This document shows positions 12,159 to 25,019 of a DNA stretch of 64,000 bases, in pieces; position 1 is the first letter of the stretch; every line of letters begins with the position of its first letter. This stretch comes from Phoronis australis. Lineage: Eukaryota; Phoronida; Phoronidae. A program made the translations under genes and the position numbers. Location of the stretch: NCBI GenBank assembly GCA_002633005.1, contig NMRA01000085.1, forward strand, positions 351,464 through 415,463, written 5' to 3'. Under the pieces are notes generated by a model. That model saw only the letters and a program-made list of their open reading frames with translations. It had not been told where the DNA came from and made no database searches.

Positions 12159-12313
12159 GGCGTGCGTTCAGTAGACGCTAGGACCTACGCTAGGACCTAG
12201 CTAAAACCTAGTCAAAGTCACGTGCTCTCATTTAAAATTCACGGCAATATCTCACGTAATCTCGCGAAGTCTTGCTTTTTAGCGAGGTCCTAGCCTTACT
12301 GAACGGGAGGCTG
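12159..12313 (+). mobile_element. MITE family 1, copy 2
   Basis: Same direction as copy 1, with an extra 12-base ACGCTAGGACCT duplication near the left end that is shared with copy 3. Confidence 0.8.
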
Positions 12314-15300
12314 AATAATGTATCCCTGTAACAGTTCCACTTATACATGAGCTATCAAAATAAGACTTATGCAATTATTGTGAACAAAAACTCTTAAGTC
12401 GCATAAAACGAAATCGAAGCGATAATTTAGACAACTGTATCAGCGTTTTGGATATGTTATCTTAAGCAGTTATATCAAACGAAATTTGGTCATTTTATGA
12501 AGTCTGTTGTCTTTCAACCAATGTACCTTTTTACTAAATTTATTTAAAAACACGGTCAAGTGATCTAATTAAATTCAGATTCATATGAAGTCAACAACCA
12601 ATTTCTACGTATTTTTTATTTTCAGAAAATATGTACTTTTGCTGAGTTAAAATTTACAGTTTTGTAGGTACATGTATTTGCCTAAATCCTTGGTCTTGTA
12701 AGGCACTTTGTTCTCAAAACGCTCGAGCCAATTTGACACATCTTGATTAAACGGACTCACCTGGGGATTGGAAAAAACTGTCAAGTTTGACCTAAAGGGA
12801 TATGAAACCCAGTTGTGGCCATCTAGTTCTCTGGAACAATACAGTGCTCTGACACCCTCGACAATCCTAAAAAATTTGGAGCAAAATTTGAAAACTCCTT
12901 TCAAAATCTGCTTCCATGGGCAAGCGTGACCTACGCTCTAGGCGAGTCCACACACGGCAACTGTAGGGAAGGTCCACCTTCCAAGAAACATAATATCCAA
13001 TTTGTGACACGGAGAGTAAGAGTCGAGATTTAATAAAATCCTGCTTTTATCATTCAAGTTTGACACCAATGATGCATTTGCCGGGTTGGCAAAACGGTGA
13101 TCGGTGGAAATCATCAAAACAGGGTTTAGTATCCCTTTAATAATACTAACGAGGAAAAAGCAATATATCGGGTCACGCACACAGCCACAACCGCTTTGAA
13201 GTTGCTCATAATTTGAAGGTAATTATTCAGAATAAATTATGTTACCTACTGATGTCGTTTATCAGGTCTTTGGTGGACAGACGTTTAGCGCCACCTACAA
13301 TTCCAATGTAATGCTGACGAGTTGTGTCAACCTACCGGTATCAACAGCTTTTCAACAGCTTTACTGCTTTTATAATGCCGGCAAATCTCCACTGCTGTCT
13401 GTACGGTGAGATATACCAATGCCTTACGTGAAAGGCAAACCTTTTGAAATATCAATTAATTGATGAACAAGGACGTTATGTTTCATACATTTCCCACTGC
13501 GAAGACAAGAGCAGATTTTTGATCCCAGTCGTCGTCAAAAAGCTAAAATAAATTTTATTAGTAAACTTAAACTAATCAAACAATGGGCGTGGCTGACACT
13601 GATGATCTGCTTTCATATTTACAGACCACGACGTAGTAATTGAATTTCTATCCACCAAATGTGAGTCAGGATTAATAGGAAGTAACTTTCTTGCTCTCAT
13701 TACGTTAAAGAGCGTCAATATGAAAATTGCTCTAACTCATTTACTACGTAAGCCAACACTGCGTGTATTATCTTACTCATATGGAGTACATTAGCCTGCG
13801 CGAAAGTAGTTCACTTCTATCCTTTTGCTCGGTAGACGGCGCTTTTGTAAACATGGTGGCTCGCGATTTCTGATTTAGGCAGTGAGTAGGCCTATCGCGT
13901 TTCTGAATAAATGTAAATGTTACTGAACAACTGTTGTAAGTCAATTTCCGAACGGGGAATCTAACTGGGGCCAGTCATGTACGCCTGTACCTTTGTTCTT
14001 GCATAAAAAGTGAGTGAAAAGGGGTCTGAATTGAAGGTAAATTGGTGATTTTCGACTCATCGCTGTGACTGTGGCCGCTTGGACTTCGACTTCACTGAGA
14101 GTTCAGTCTTATCACACCTAACTACTTCGGAAACAAGTCGGATATAATGTTTCCTGGTTTTGAGAATGACGCTATCAACATGTTGCAATATTAACTTCAG
14201 TGCAGGTTCACTAGTTATAGCTCACAGAGTCAGACTGTTAGTGTTAGCCAGATTGAACACACCAGTGACAGCAAATGTCTAGACTTGACCAGGCGAATAC
14301 ACGTGTTGTTGGTCACTTTATACCAGGGCAAAAATGGGAAACGAACAACAGGACAAGGACATGGTCGAAAAAAGTTGATAAATGTAACAACTGAATAACA
14401 CTCTTATTATTCAGTGGATTAGACAGTGACCACCGTCTCTAACTGGCATTTCGTTTTGTTCAAAACTCACACAGCTGCAGAAATCAGCAAGAATGGATGT
14501 CAGCAATCTCATTGCTCAGTCTTAAGATCGACAGAAACATGTACTAATGGATTGATTCGCCATCTGTTTCTAAGAAGCCAACAGGAGCAAACAGTTAGTT
14601 GACCATGGGCATTCAGTATCTGAGAATTATCAACAATCCAACCCTTTCTTGTCTAACATGTCTAAAGATTCAACCGAGCAATTTGATCGGAACCTGTTGT
14701 TTAAAATCAGTACATCTTTGGATGACCTTTGCAAGACTTCAGAAAAAGTGTGCTCAGACTTCCCATGAGGAACCTGGGTGACAAGCCGCTTCTTTGGAAA
14801 ATCGTCCACATGGGCTACCACTTCTGTTACTATGTGTCATTCACTACATATTGGAATGACTAAGAATGAATTCACTGTAGCCATAATGTTTGAGATACAT
14901 GTAGATGTTTGCCAAAAACCCTCAACTCTGTGCTGTACAGAGGCTATTGATTGCTGCGTGCATTCGTCATCATGCTGGCAATGGTGTATGTTTGAACATT
15001 TTTCATGGCAAGAGATGGATCACGTTTATAGCTTATAATTGTTTTTAACATATATTTTTAGCAAAGGTGACAAAGTTGATGATAGTAATTAGATAGGTGA
15101 TTAAAAATTCTCCAGATTAAGACATCCTCCTAAATTCAGAACACAGAAATCTTTGCTGAAATTTAAGTTTTTCGTCTTGAAATTTGAGGCGTGAGTGATT
15201 TTTACATTTTCGTACTTCTCAAATTCCTAACGCTATGTTGTAGCATAACAGGTTGCAAGATTACTCTTGTAAGTTCATAAAAAGTGACTCTCGTGACAAA

Positions 15301-18300
15301 CATTTAATAAATTGTTACCATTCCCCTTGAATTTCTGACTGACAATTGTGTGAATTTCTAAAAATTGTGACAAGCTCCCACTTTGAACAAAATAGTTATT
15401 CACTGTCCCAAACTAGAGAATTTTTGCGTAATTAATTTTTGAAATTCTTATGTAGTTAACTGTAAAACTGATGGATGAATGTACTTGTTTATGAGAGGAT
15501 CTGTTTTAAGAAAAAATGTTGTAAAAGTGATGACAATTTATTGTTTAGCTTTTGATCTTAAGTGATGGTGTGGTAGTTTTCACCCGCTTTAAAATGTCAG
15601 TGACAAAAGGTAGAAATCATAAGTGACAACAGATATCAATAGTCCATTTCAGTTAGTGACTCTGAAGCAGATGATAATAGTGGCAGTACCCGTGGGGTTA
15701 AAGAGTGATGAAATAATGCTTTCGATTATAAAATCTTGAGGGACTCTCTGATATGTAAGCTACCAGTGTTTTTCTCACAAGAAATGATGTCTGTGTGTTG
15801 TCAAAATAACTTGCATACTGAGTTAGCCACTGAATGATCTCAGTGCTTCATATGGTTTAGGCGGTTTTAATCAAAGAATAATATTTGTTTTAATTGGCTA
15901 GACTGATACATACCAAGGGAACTTGAGCCATGTGATAAAATATTATTGTTTACATATGTTTTGGAAAAACTAAATGGTTAAATGAGATCATGAAATGTTA
16001 CAATTGTGTCTTTAGCATCTAACGTCAATGTATAATACAGGATAACTTTTACATAAACATTTAAAATGTTATAGATTTTGGATTTCCTATATATAGTTAA
16101 GGTTAAGAATGCATGCCTACATGATGTTCTCTGTACATTTGTTGCTTTGATAACACTACCACTGATGGTGTTACTCTATCAAAAATAAAAAATTAAAGGC
16201 CAACTTTGACAGTAAAATCACCCATGAAAATCTTATAATGATGTGGATTTCCGACTCTGTCCCAATTTTTTGTACTTCAGGGTGACCTAAAAGGGCTGCT
16301 GGGTTCCTTGTTAATTCCAGGTTGTCGTATCTCTTGGGAGGCATTTTTATTTAGTGCATCTGCATTGAATAAATTTATGTTTTCGATTATTTTTGGCGGC
16401 TTTCCAAGATTTCCGTAAAACTTCCAGGCTCAGATTTGGAAATTCTTGGTATTACAAAAGGCATAAAAATTGGTGCTGTGAAACCTGTTGTGATACGAAT
16501 AGATGTTATTGAAAGTATTTTTCAATTGCATTGAACTCATCATTCTAACACAATGTGTCCTTCGTTGATTATCACAATTGCCACGTTGGAAGCTAATTCC
16601 TTGTTTTGGAAGCTAATTCCATATTTTGCAAGCGTTTCACACCATCACTTGTTGATGTCAGAGCCTCGGGGTTAGCATACATTACTTGATAATTTCCTTT
16701 AGTTATATCACTAATTGGAACACATAGGCACATTTAGGGAGGCAGGGGCTGCCGCAAGCAAAATGAAACAGCAACAGCGCAACGCGTGAGGAAATATAAC
16801 TAGGCCCGGTACTGGAGAAGGTGGGACTCAGATCTCAGATCGTGGCTGGCTCTCGTTCACGTTTTTTATTTTTTCAATTCTTTTTAGTCGATAGATTTCC
16901 CGAAGAGAAGGTTCATACTCCGGCCACCGCAACTTTCGGGACGCCTGTACACATACAACCGTGCTCTGCTCAATTCCCGGAGGCAACATGTTGGGGCCCC
17001 CCTTCTGGTTCCTGATCTGCCACTGGAACAGAACTACAAAACGTCACCACTAGCTTCTTCATCATCAGTATCATCATCACTAATGTCTCGCAAAAATTGT
17101 TGCTATTCTGGTATTGTAATTTATGCGCGGCAAAGATCTACTAAAGTTTGGTGAACTACAGGGCTAATAAGCAAACAAATTGCTGTTCAGTGTGGGAACG
17201 TCAATAGCGCAATTAGTTGACCTGTCAACTGTGCTTCTTCTGTTAGTTTTATTTTAATCGCACAGTGAACCTTTTATGTTCACTTAGTGATAACTAAACC
17301 GTTTCAATGATGTTTTTCATTTTGAAATTGCTTCAATTAATACTACAGGTACTCCAACATCGTCCGCATTATTCGCGATTCTACTCGGGGATTCCATTGA
17401 CGGGGAATTCCCCGACTATGCGTGAGAAGGGAGATAAGTCTTTATTTTGATACGTAAACGAGTAGACAAATACTGATTTTCTCATCTACAAGGATTATAA
17501 TTTCCATTTTCAAGAACTTAGTCCTAAATGCTACAAAACTCATTCAAATTACAGCAATGACGAAACGTTTTTCTGCGGTTTATTTGGCGCGGATACGAAC
17601 CGATATGATCTCGCGAGATCCAGCCTCATCACCCGTTTTTCGCGGTATTTTGTAAATGTGATGAGCCACATGTGAAAGACTAGTCGCCAACCGACTAGAG
17701 CGACGTCTTTCGTGAAAATGACTCTAACTCAGATTAGGTGAAGTGCAGGACGCACCGTTTATTTGTAAAAAAGTACTTTAAAATATAATTGAACATTTAA
17801 AGTACACTGAGAGGTAAGGAGTTTACAGGAAATTACGACCTAATATCGTGTAGACAATTACAGAGTTTTAGCTGAAGGAAGACGAGGCGGTTTAATATCC
17901 TGTTTGTAGTTGCTTCTGTGCCCTCGCATCTATTGACTTGCACAGGGTTACCCCACATTTCACAACAAACAATTGGAAAAATGTTTTCATTTAAAATAGC
18001 ATCTGCTGCCTTCAGTAATCCCAGCGCATACGATTATTTCGATACCCGTTTATACAAAACATTCCCTAACTGAAAATGTGAAAGAAAAAAATAAGGTGAG
18101 AATTGTTACAAATGGGCCGCCGATTTTCTCACTCATTGAGGGTTTTTGGCTTAAGAATATCTTAACTAGGTAATGAAATTTCGAGACTTAATGAAAACGT
18201 ATGCTAAGATCATTTCATAAGATTTGTGGCCTAGGTTTAAGAACACCAATACGTTTCAGATATCTCGTCACTCCATGTACATAACTAATTCAAAGGGATG

Positions 18301-19440
18301 ATGGCAGGTAATCGGCTGTGGTTGAAACACAACAAAATATATAAACCGCTCTCACAGCAAAAACTCAAAGGACTCACTAACAGCCGTTCGATAACTATCC
18401 GTCATCTTGTTTACTCTTGGAATGTCCACCAGGTGTCGTTACATTAAATGTAACGGCTGCTCTCTCAGCAGACTATATTGGGGAGCCTAATCACTCCTTG
18501 GCTACCTACACTTTTATTTACATTAAGACATAACACAATGATTATTAAATTAAAAATTAAATTAGGAGGCCTTTTAAAGGTTTTCGACCGCTAAAAAGAA
18601 GGCCCCCCTTACATGAATAAACAAACAAAATTGAAAAAAAACAATAACAATAAGTATAATAGCCAAAATAGGAAAAGACAAAAATTGCAAGAGATACTTA
18701 AAAAAACGAGGTGAAGTAGCGCTGAACGGCTGACAGTAAGTGGACTGATACAGCTCTGGGGTTTTGGGAAAAACAAATTGCTAGATACCATTACATACGA
18801 AGCAGTTGGAAATATGGCAAATTGGATCGTATTTGCTAATTATGAAACTGGTTAAAAAGTTGGAGAATGCTTGCAAAGAGTGCAACGAGACAACAGGTGG
18901 CACTCCAAGTGATGACCGAAGCCTGATCAAATTCGGGGACCTGGCATCCGAGATGATTCTAGATTAGGGGTCGAAATTATCGACGAGGATGCTTTCTAGC
19001 GGATGACAGCACTTGGAGAGGCAGCAGAAAACATCTGTGTTTCCGGTAATTTTTATTGGATGGGTCTACTTAAGAAGTTGTAACTGTAAAAATACTTAGG
19101 AATCTGATTATTGAGTACATACATTATATGAAACATTATCCCACATACGTGCTGATACAGGCGTGTGATAAAGGAGGTATCAAACAGTATGATACGAAAG
19201 AACTACTATTCCGTATTCACATAAATGTAACCCATATCAGACCAAAAGTTAAAAGTCAAAGGTCACGTGCATAGGCAAACTAGAAAGAAGTGACAAACAG
19301 TATGCTTGAAAGCTTCCTTCCGACAACACCCGTCTTATCAATAATCTCTAGCTGTAATGCTGCTGCGAAACTCTTCAGATTATTGATAAACAGGTAATTA
19401 TTTTACTTCCTTATAACAACACAGTCTACGGGGCACAGGT
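12314..19440. other. 7.1 kb with no gene recognised
   Basis: AT-rich. Contains a 14-bp perfect palindrome GATCTCGCGAGATC at 17607-17620, a hairpin near 17675-17695 (CTAGTCG-CCAAC-CGACTAG) and an unrecognised split frame at about 14570-14860 (STEQFDRNLLFKISTSLDDL, then after a shift PMRNLGDKPLLWKIVHMGY) that could be a decayed exon. Nothing else stands out. Confidence 0.5.
16587..16624. repeat. Short tandem duplication
   Basis: TTGGAAGCTAATTCC occurs twice 22 bases apart. Confidence 0.7.
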
Positions 19441-19447
19441 CAAAGCT

Positions 19448-19720
19448 GTTATTGACTTTAGATGACCCATGAATTACGCGAACAGATTGTTAATACAGAT
19501 GACGTCCCTATTTATAACCTGGTTTATGATACCGAATTGATGTTCTATTGCAGTTTAATACAGAGGTCCTCGATTAATGTTCAAAGTGTTTTGGAATCTG
19601 ACATTAGTGATGACTTATTGAGGATGGGTCTACGTTTTGTCACTTCAACTCTCCTGAATTATCCGTGTTGATTATTGTTACGGCTACATGTTTTAGTTAC
19701 GCCACTAACAAGTTTGTCGC
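19448..19720 (-). repeat. Duplicated 3' flank of GPCR copy 1
   Basis: Bases 19448-19540 match 28022-28110, and 19560-19720 match 30880-31060, with substitutions and small gaps. The GPCR duplication therefore included the 3' flank, which in copy 2 is now split by about 2.8 kb. Confidence 0.65.
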
Positions 19721-20871
19721 TACACGTGCTTTGTCGTCTGCTGCAAATTTCTGCGGCTGTGCTGCACTACGTCCGTGGCTGTAGCAGATTTATGGACTTG
19801 CAGCAGACAAAACATTCCACAGAAGGTTTTTCGAAAAACCGAACTCATGCTGCAATAAAGGACAAAATTTAAAGGGTAGCTGAGGAGGACCAGAACGTCG
19901 ACTGCAGCGACAGCTTTGGCGAATGAAACCGGGTCAAGTGTGGTGATGCCGAGTTGATCCGATAGAATAGTCACGGAAAAAACGACCCCTGTAGGAATTT
20001 CTGCGCAAAGTGTAACGACACTGACCGCTACAAGCATGGTTGTTGTGCGGGTGTTGAAAGAATCCAAAGCTTGCTCTCTTGAGTTACTCCACGGAGCTGA
20101 ACTCGCCATTTGTGCGCGTCTCGTTTGGCTGATGCGTATGTTGTAGATGAGGGCGATGTTAAGAACTAGTAGAATAGTGCCTGGAAAAAAGTTTTGAAAG
20201 ATTGCTCGAACAAGGAAATAAACTGAAAAATACCTCCTTTTATCAGTTATCCAAGACTCGTACACTTCGTTGCACCCAGTCACAAGAACAGAGTCATTTG
20301 TTTTCGACGAAATTACGATAGGATCGAAATGCGAATCCACAAATCGCATGAAGTTAACAGAGATTCCCAGGAAGCAGGTTAAACCTATCACGATACCAGT
20401 CTTCTTGTTTGTTACTTTGTAGCTCATGAAGGGTTTTCGCACAACGTAGAGACGCTGAGCAGCCATGACAACCGTAAGCCAAACAGAAATTGCATGCGTT
20501 GTGGTGGGAGTATGCATAAGCGTAAGCTTAAACGCTGTGCACCATTCGTAGGGGACCCAGTCGATATTGTTGAAGGTGAATATATACATCAGAACTGGCA
20601 GGGTTGCCAAAGCTGTTATTAAGTCTGCCACTGAAATGGCAATGAGTAACAAATTGACCGGGTTTATCTTCTTCATCAGCACCACACAAACGGAAACATT
20701 AGTAAAGAGAGTAAGAGCGCCGACAGAAGGGAACAGGTAACCGTAGATCGGCTGTTGGAATTCCTGAAACTCTCCGAAGAATAGAGCGTTCAAGGTACCA
20801 TTTGAAGTGCTGTTCAGAGCCTTCTTATAGTTGAGACTCAGAGAATCGATAGTATCCTTTTGGTCCGACAT
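19720..20871 (-). CDS. Rhodopsin-family neuropeptide GPCR, copy 1
   Basis: Plasma-membrane seven-helix receptor of 383 residues in one coding exon. Two N-glycosylation sequons sit near residues 20-26 (NSTSNGT). Helices run at about 42-66, 72-98, 108-136, 159-178, 215-245, 278-302 and 316-341. The helix 2 aspartate (SVADL), the C111 to C200 disulfide pair and SYPLNFVLY in helix 7 mark a class A receptor. The usual DRY is replaced by QRL, and the pattern WLTVVMAAQR resembles sex-peptide / myoinhibitory-peptide and FMRFamide-type receptors; that subfamily call is inference and the ligand is unknown. Cysteines after helix 7 could be palmitoylated. An acceptor TTTTTAG ends at 20880, nine bases before the ATG, so a non-coding 5' exon is likely. 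A close copy lies 10 kb away on the same strand. Confidence 0.88.
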   Translation of the reverse strand: MSDQKDTIDSLSLNYKKALNSTSNGTLNALFFGEFQEFQQPIYGYLFPSVGALTLFTNVSVCVVLMKKINPVNLLLIAISVADLITALATLPVLMYIFTFNNIDWVPYEWCTAFKLTLMHTPTTTHAISVWLTVVMAAQRLYVVRKPFMSYKVTNKKTGIVIGLTCFLGISVNFMRFVDSHFDPIVISSKTNDSVLVTGCNEVYESWITDKRRYFSVYFLVRAIFQNFFPGTILLVLNIALIYNIRISQTRRAQMASSAPWSNSREQALDSFNTRTTTMLVAVSVVTLCAEIPTGVVFSVTILSDQLGITTLDPVSFAKAVAAVDVLVLLSYPLNFVLYCSMSSVFRKTFCGMFCLLQVHKSATATDVVQHSRRNLQQTTKHV

Positions 20872-20881
20872 TCCAAATTCT

Positions 20882-22805
20882 AAAAATGTAAGTATCGTGC
20901 TGTCATAAATAATAGAAACTGAATATCATATAAGTAATAGACTTGTAATTTGCAATGGATTACGTGTACATGTATGTAGATTGAACAGCCAACGTGACAT
21001 TGTTTAAAAAGGAATTCTCAACCCTTGTTTGTGGATGTTTTCCACAGCATGGCTCATTAATTTCTGACGCATCATTGTCGAAGTGACCTGTTGCAAGTGA
21101 ACCACTATTATTTTTTAAGTTATGCCAAACTGTCCTCGCACACAAAGTTACATAAATCTATGACTTACAGGTACTGAACGTATAGAGCATTGTGTTTGCT
21201 TTTTACAAGAAACCTACGTGTAGTTTGATACTAGGGGCATTCGAACTCTAAATGGAAACTATTTCGTCATTTTCTGTTTTACTTTTGTGCGAACTCAAGA
21301 TACGTGGGCATTAGTCTGTGCTAGATTTCTTCGTAGTTCATGTGTATCACACACAGTCCAAGTTCGCGCTTGATGACCACTATATTTATGTTACAAACTT
21401 AAGTAAATACTTGAAATTTTGAGTAAAAGTCTCAATAACTCAAGTCCAGACTCTAACTTAGAATCTTAATGCTGGAGTCACCAACTTTAAACTAGCATTG
21501 GAAAATTATCCACGTAAGCCATGATGTATTTAAGCATGGAATAATGGTCACTTTTCTTCAATTCGCACAAAGTAAATAGAAAATGTCAAAATTAGTTTTG
21601 AGTTCGATTTCGAGTAAAAAGATTAAACCCCATGCCCTAGTGTCTTACCTATGGTAGTGCTGAGGAATCAATTGGTTTCAACAAGAGCCCGACCAAACAG
21701 CGGAGTTATAAAGCAAGAACTTTCGACCAGCACGGAAACGGGCAAAGTATTACCCGTATTTATAGAGTAACGCTGCCTTTATACAAATGTGTGTCGGTAC
21801 GTACATGGAAGTGGGTGCGACAAACCATTCCTGTTCATACAATTTAGATAATTTCATATGGTTTCATTATCGCTTTTCTTTCCAAAAGATGTTCGTCATA
21901 GTTCATATGAAAAGAAAGTGTAACGTAGAAACTAAGTTAAAAAACCTTTAACTAAATTAAACGAATTGTATTCTCTGAGTAATTTAACTAAAGCGCATTT
22001 CCTGTCACATTAAACCAACGGAAAGCGGCAGCGCAGAATAGGGTGTGATTCGAAAAGACTCGATGTACAGCAATATAAATGCAAGCGATCCACGTCACAA
22101 TATTGCACACAGCACTTAGTTATGTAGGACCATACGGAAAAACCAGTGAACATCTGTTTAGCCAAATATCAACAAAACTACAACTTTACACTTAGGAAAA
22201 GTATGCGTTTTCTGACTTAATGCTAGTCTCTCGTTGACTGGCTCACATGATCATACCTTTTACTAAAATTTAGGAAAAATAAAGTGGACATTCAAAACAA
22301 AGTAGTGGAAACAATCATGTAGAATTCTGAAAAACCCCGACACCCGATTTGTCAGTCAAAACCTAGTAATATTCACATTCATTGTTTGGTTGGCGCGCGT
22401 TTGTTTGTTGGTATTAGTGTTTTGCAGACGATAAAATGTAAAGCTATGGATTTCTACCTGCACTACTTTGTGATTCGCCCATCTAATATCAAAAAATTAC
22501 GTACTCGGTGTTATTAATCAGTCGTGTCGTAACACAATCCAGTTCATGTGAGAAACGGAACTGAACGTTTATACATAAAATATAAATTCACGCAGAGCTG
22601 AAATATGTGAATGTGAGAGTGAATATGTTTGTGTTCGTTTTCTTTTCTACTGTATTCCATTGTTAATTTCAGTTTCTGCAAATAAACTTGTTAAAAATGA
22701 AAAAAATAAACGGAACTGTAACTAATCACTGAACAACTGCATATCAGCAAGAAGGCATTTCAAGTGTGCAGACTAAAAACAGGTTTAACCTAAAGTTTAC
22801 ATTGA
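20882..22805. other. Upstream region of GPCR copy 1, no coding seen
   Basis: Should contain the first exon and promoter of the receptor gene. No TATA box or CpG cluster could be assigned. Confidence 0.4.
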
Positions 22806-23045
22806 GGCGGCAGTGTGGCCCGGTTGATAAGTGCCCGCTTTCTTTACTCGAGGTCGTGGGTTCAAGTCCCATCAGGTCACATTGCTAAACCCTTGAGCCA
22901 GGTTTCTAGCTCCTCAGCTCGGTTTTAACCATATATCAATAAAGCATAAAAATATTTCCAGGTGATCAGTGCAATGGGCCCACATGCGAGGCCTGCGCAT
23001 GTCTGATACAACGTGTATCAGACCGCCTGCAATTATTTTTTTTAA
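22806..23045 (+). mobile_element. tRNA-derived SINE
   Basis: A tRNA-like head has an A-box-like TGGCCCGGTTGATAAGTG and a B box GGTTCAAGTCCC, followed by about 150 bases of unrelated body and a T-rich tail. The acceptor ends do not pair, so it is not a working tRNA gene. Confidence 0.6.
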
Positions 23046-24034
23046 AGTTTAGAATTTCCTGCTAATGATTAAAGTCATTGAGAGTTCTCCAAAAATATCT
23101 CCATCTGCTCAACTCTGGGCTCTGAATGAACCAGATGACTGTTTAACAGGAAAAGTAAAACACATTGCTGATACCAATGCACTACTTCCGAAACCATGAC
23201 TGACGTTTAGCTTGAAAAAAGAACAGGAAATGAAAAATAAAGCTCGATGCAATAACATCGTTGGTAACTAGGACCAGAAATAAGTTCCCAGCTTGTAAAG
23301 TTATGATGTTTCGTAGTGGAAAACATGGGTCTCCTCTAAAATGTTTCTTTGACGGCATGTACGGCCAAGCATATTGTGAATGCTTTTGAAGCATTCAATA
23401 AATTGACTCATGCAACTCTACTGGCGTAGTGTATACTACAGGTTCTCATCAAAAGTAATTTAACTGTTTGTTTTCGTGACAACAGCTCGAACAAGGTTTG
23501 AATTCAGTAATCCAGTGCCCTCCCTTTGCCGATCGAATCTCTCAATTTTGAAAAAATTCAGGTATTTTAATGACGAAAATGTACCTCTGCTACGAAACAA
23601 AACGATGTCTATAGGCCGAAATAGCTAAAAATGTAAGAATATAAAAACGATTTCCAGGGATTATCGCTAGTAGACTATAGTGCTGAGATCCAGCAGGCGT
23701 CGAGACAAAGGGCGGTCAGACGAGTGAAACTCCGGAGTCAAAATCACATAAGCCTGCACTATAGCCACAGAACTGAAAAGTGTGTATCTTGGAACAAGTA
23801 TTTGTGTTTAACCTTCTAGTAATCAAGCAACATTGCCAAGTTCAGCTGCTCGCGTACGTAGCGGTCGCACAGTTTGATACCTTGTTTAAACCTTTCGACA
23901 TATCACTTTTCGGCTTAGGAGATGCCCAAAAATGACCGGATATTCTTCTCGAGCTGCATAACGGCTGTCAGAATTACACACACCCTATCACCACCGTATC
24001 ACCATTCTTATCACGCAATTTCTTGAGCTACAGA

Positions 24035-24170
24035 CTAAAATAAGTTTTAAACGACAACGTATTGTTTGTCGGCTAAAATAGACGAATGTGTGTCAAGAAT
24101 GCTGCGTTCTGATTGGTCAGTTAAGCCGTCAGTCGTAATCCTGGCGATAGGTCAATTAAAGGGCGGGTTG
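24035..24170 (+). repeat. Dispersed repeat family 5, copy 2
   Basis: Partner of 9380-9550, same direction (GGTCAGTTAAGCCGTCAGTC, TCCTGGCGATAGGTCAATT). Confidence 0.5.
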
Positions 24171-24175
24171 CTTAT

Positions 24176-24336
24176 AGGGGTGGATCCAGGCCGGATTTTG
24201 AGCCGGGGGGAGGCAGATCAGAGTATTAGCTAGGATTTTGCCCGTCAGACATTCGCAACCCCGAACTGCCAACTGGAATCTGGGAGAATTTTAAGGGGGT
24301 CATGGCCCCCTTGGCCCCCCTCTAAATCAGCTACTG
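24176..24336 (+). mobile_element. GGATCC-type MITE family 4, copy 1
   Basis: Left GGGGTGGATCCAGG and right CTAAATCAGCTACTG, imperfect forms of the inverted ends CAGTGGCGGATCC / GGATCCGCCACTG. The interior contains CAGACATTCGCAACCCCG. Confidence 0.7.
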
Positions 24337-24489
24337 GCTTAGGCGAAGCGCCACATAGCGCTATGTAGAGAAAATCAATGCAAGGGTCTTCTACACTATC
24401 ACGCTACGTGGCGATCATTTTGGGTGACTTGGTTGTAACGCTTCAATGTAGGTGGCACTGAGTAATGCTGCTTTGGCACTTTTGGCAGA

Positions 24490-25010
24490 TCGATCCAACA
24501 TTTACACCCGTATGTAGATTTAAATAGGGGTAACATGTGCCACGTGTATATTCGCAAGTGTGTAACTTTACATTTGAATGCCGGTATAATTCCCCAGAAG
24601 TTGGTGAAAACTTTACACCCATGTGTTGCTTGACACCCGGCCCTTACGTATTTGCGTTCACATGAGAAAATATATGTCGTACACCCGGATGTAAACAGCA
24701 TCGTGAAACAGAGCTTTAGTCTCACTCTTTTGATCACACGAAATGAAAACTTGTTGTTTTGGGGAAGTTCAGATAACGGCAACACATTTAGCTACAAATT
24801 AAGCTCCGTTTACAGAACGGTGCTTTCACCCGAATGTATATTTCAATCCTGGTGCATATTTACGTACGGTGTGTGTTTTTGCCGGAGGAACACTTGTACT
24901 CTCGGATGTAAAGGTACACTCTGGTGTGTCATTACACAACCTCTAGAGGTTGTGCTAATGCAAATTTGCACTGGTTCAAATGTACACCTGGCGCATGTAA
25001 ACGTGATTAA
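24490..25010. repeat. Degenerate ACACCCGGATGTAAA motif array
   Basis: Variants of ACACCCGNATGTAAA occur in both directions at about 24503, 24570 (inverted), 24614, 24682, 24825, 24900 and 24984. No fixed period. They account for the overlapping open frames here. Confidence 0.5.
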
Positions 25011-25019
25011 AATTACGCA

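Noticed and set aside
22806-22880. Working tRNA gene
   Set aside because: Internal promoter boxes are present but acceptor ends do not pair; SINE head.
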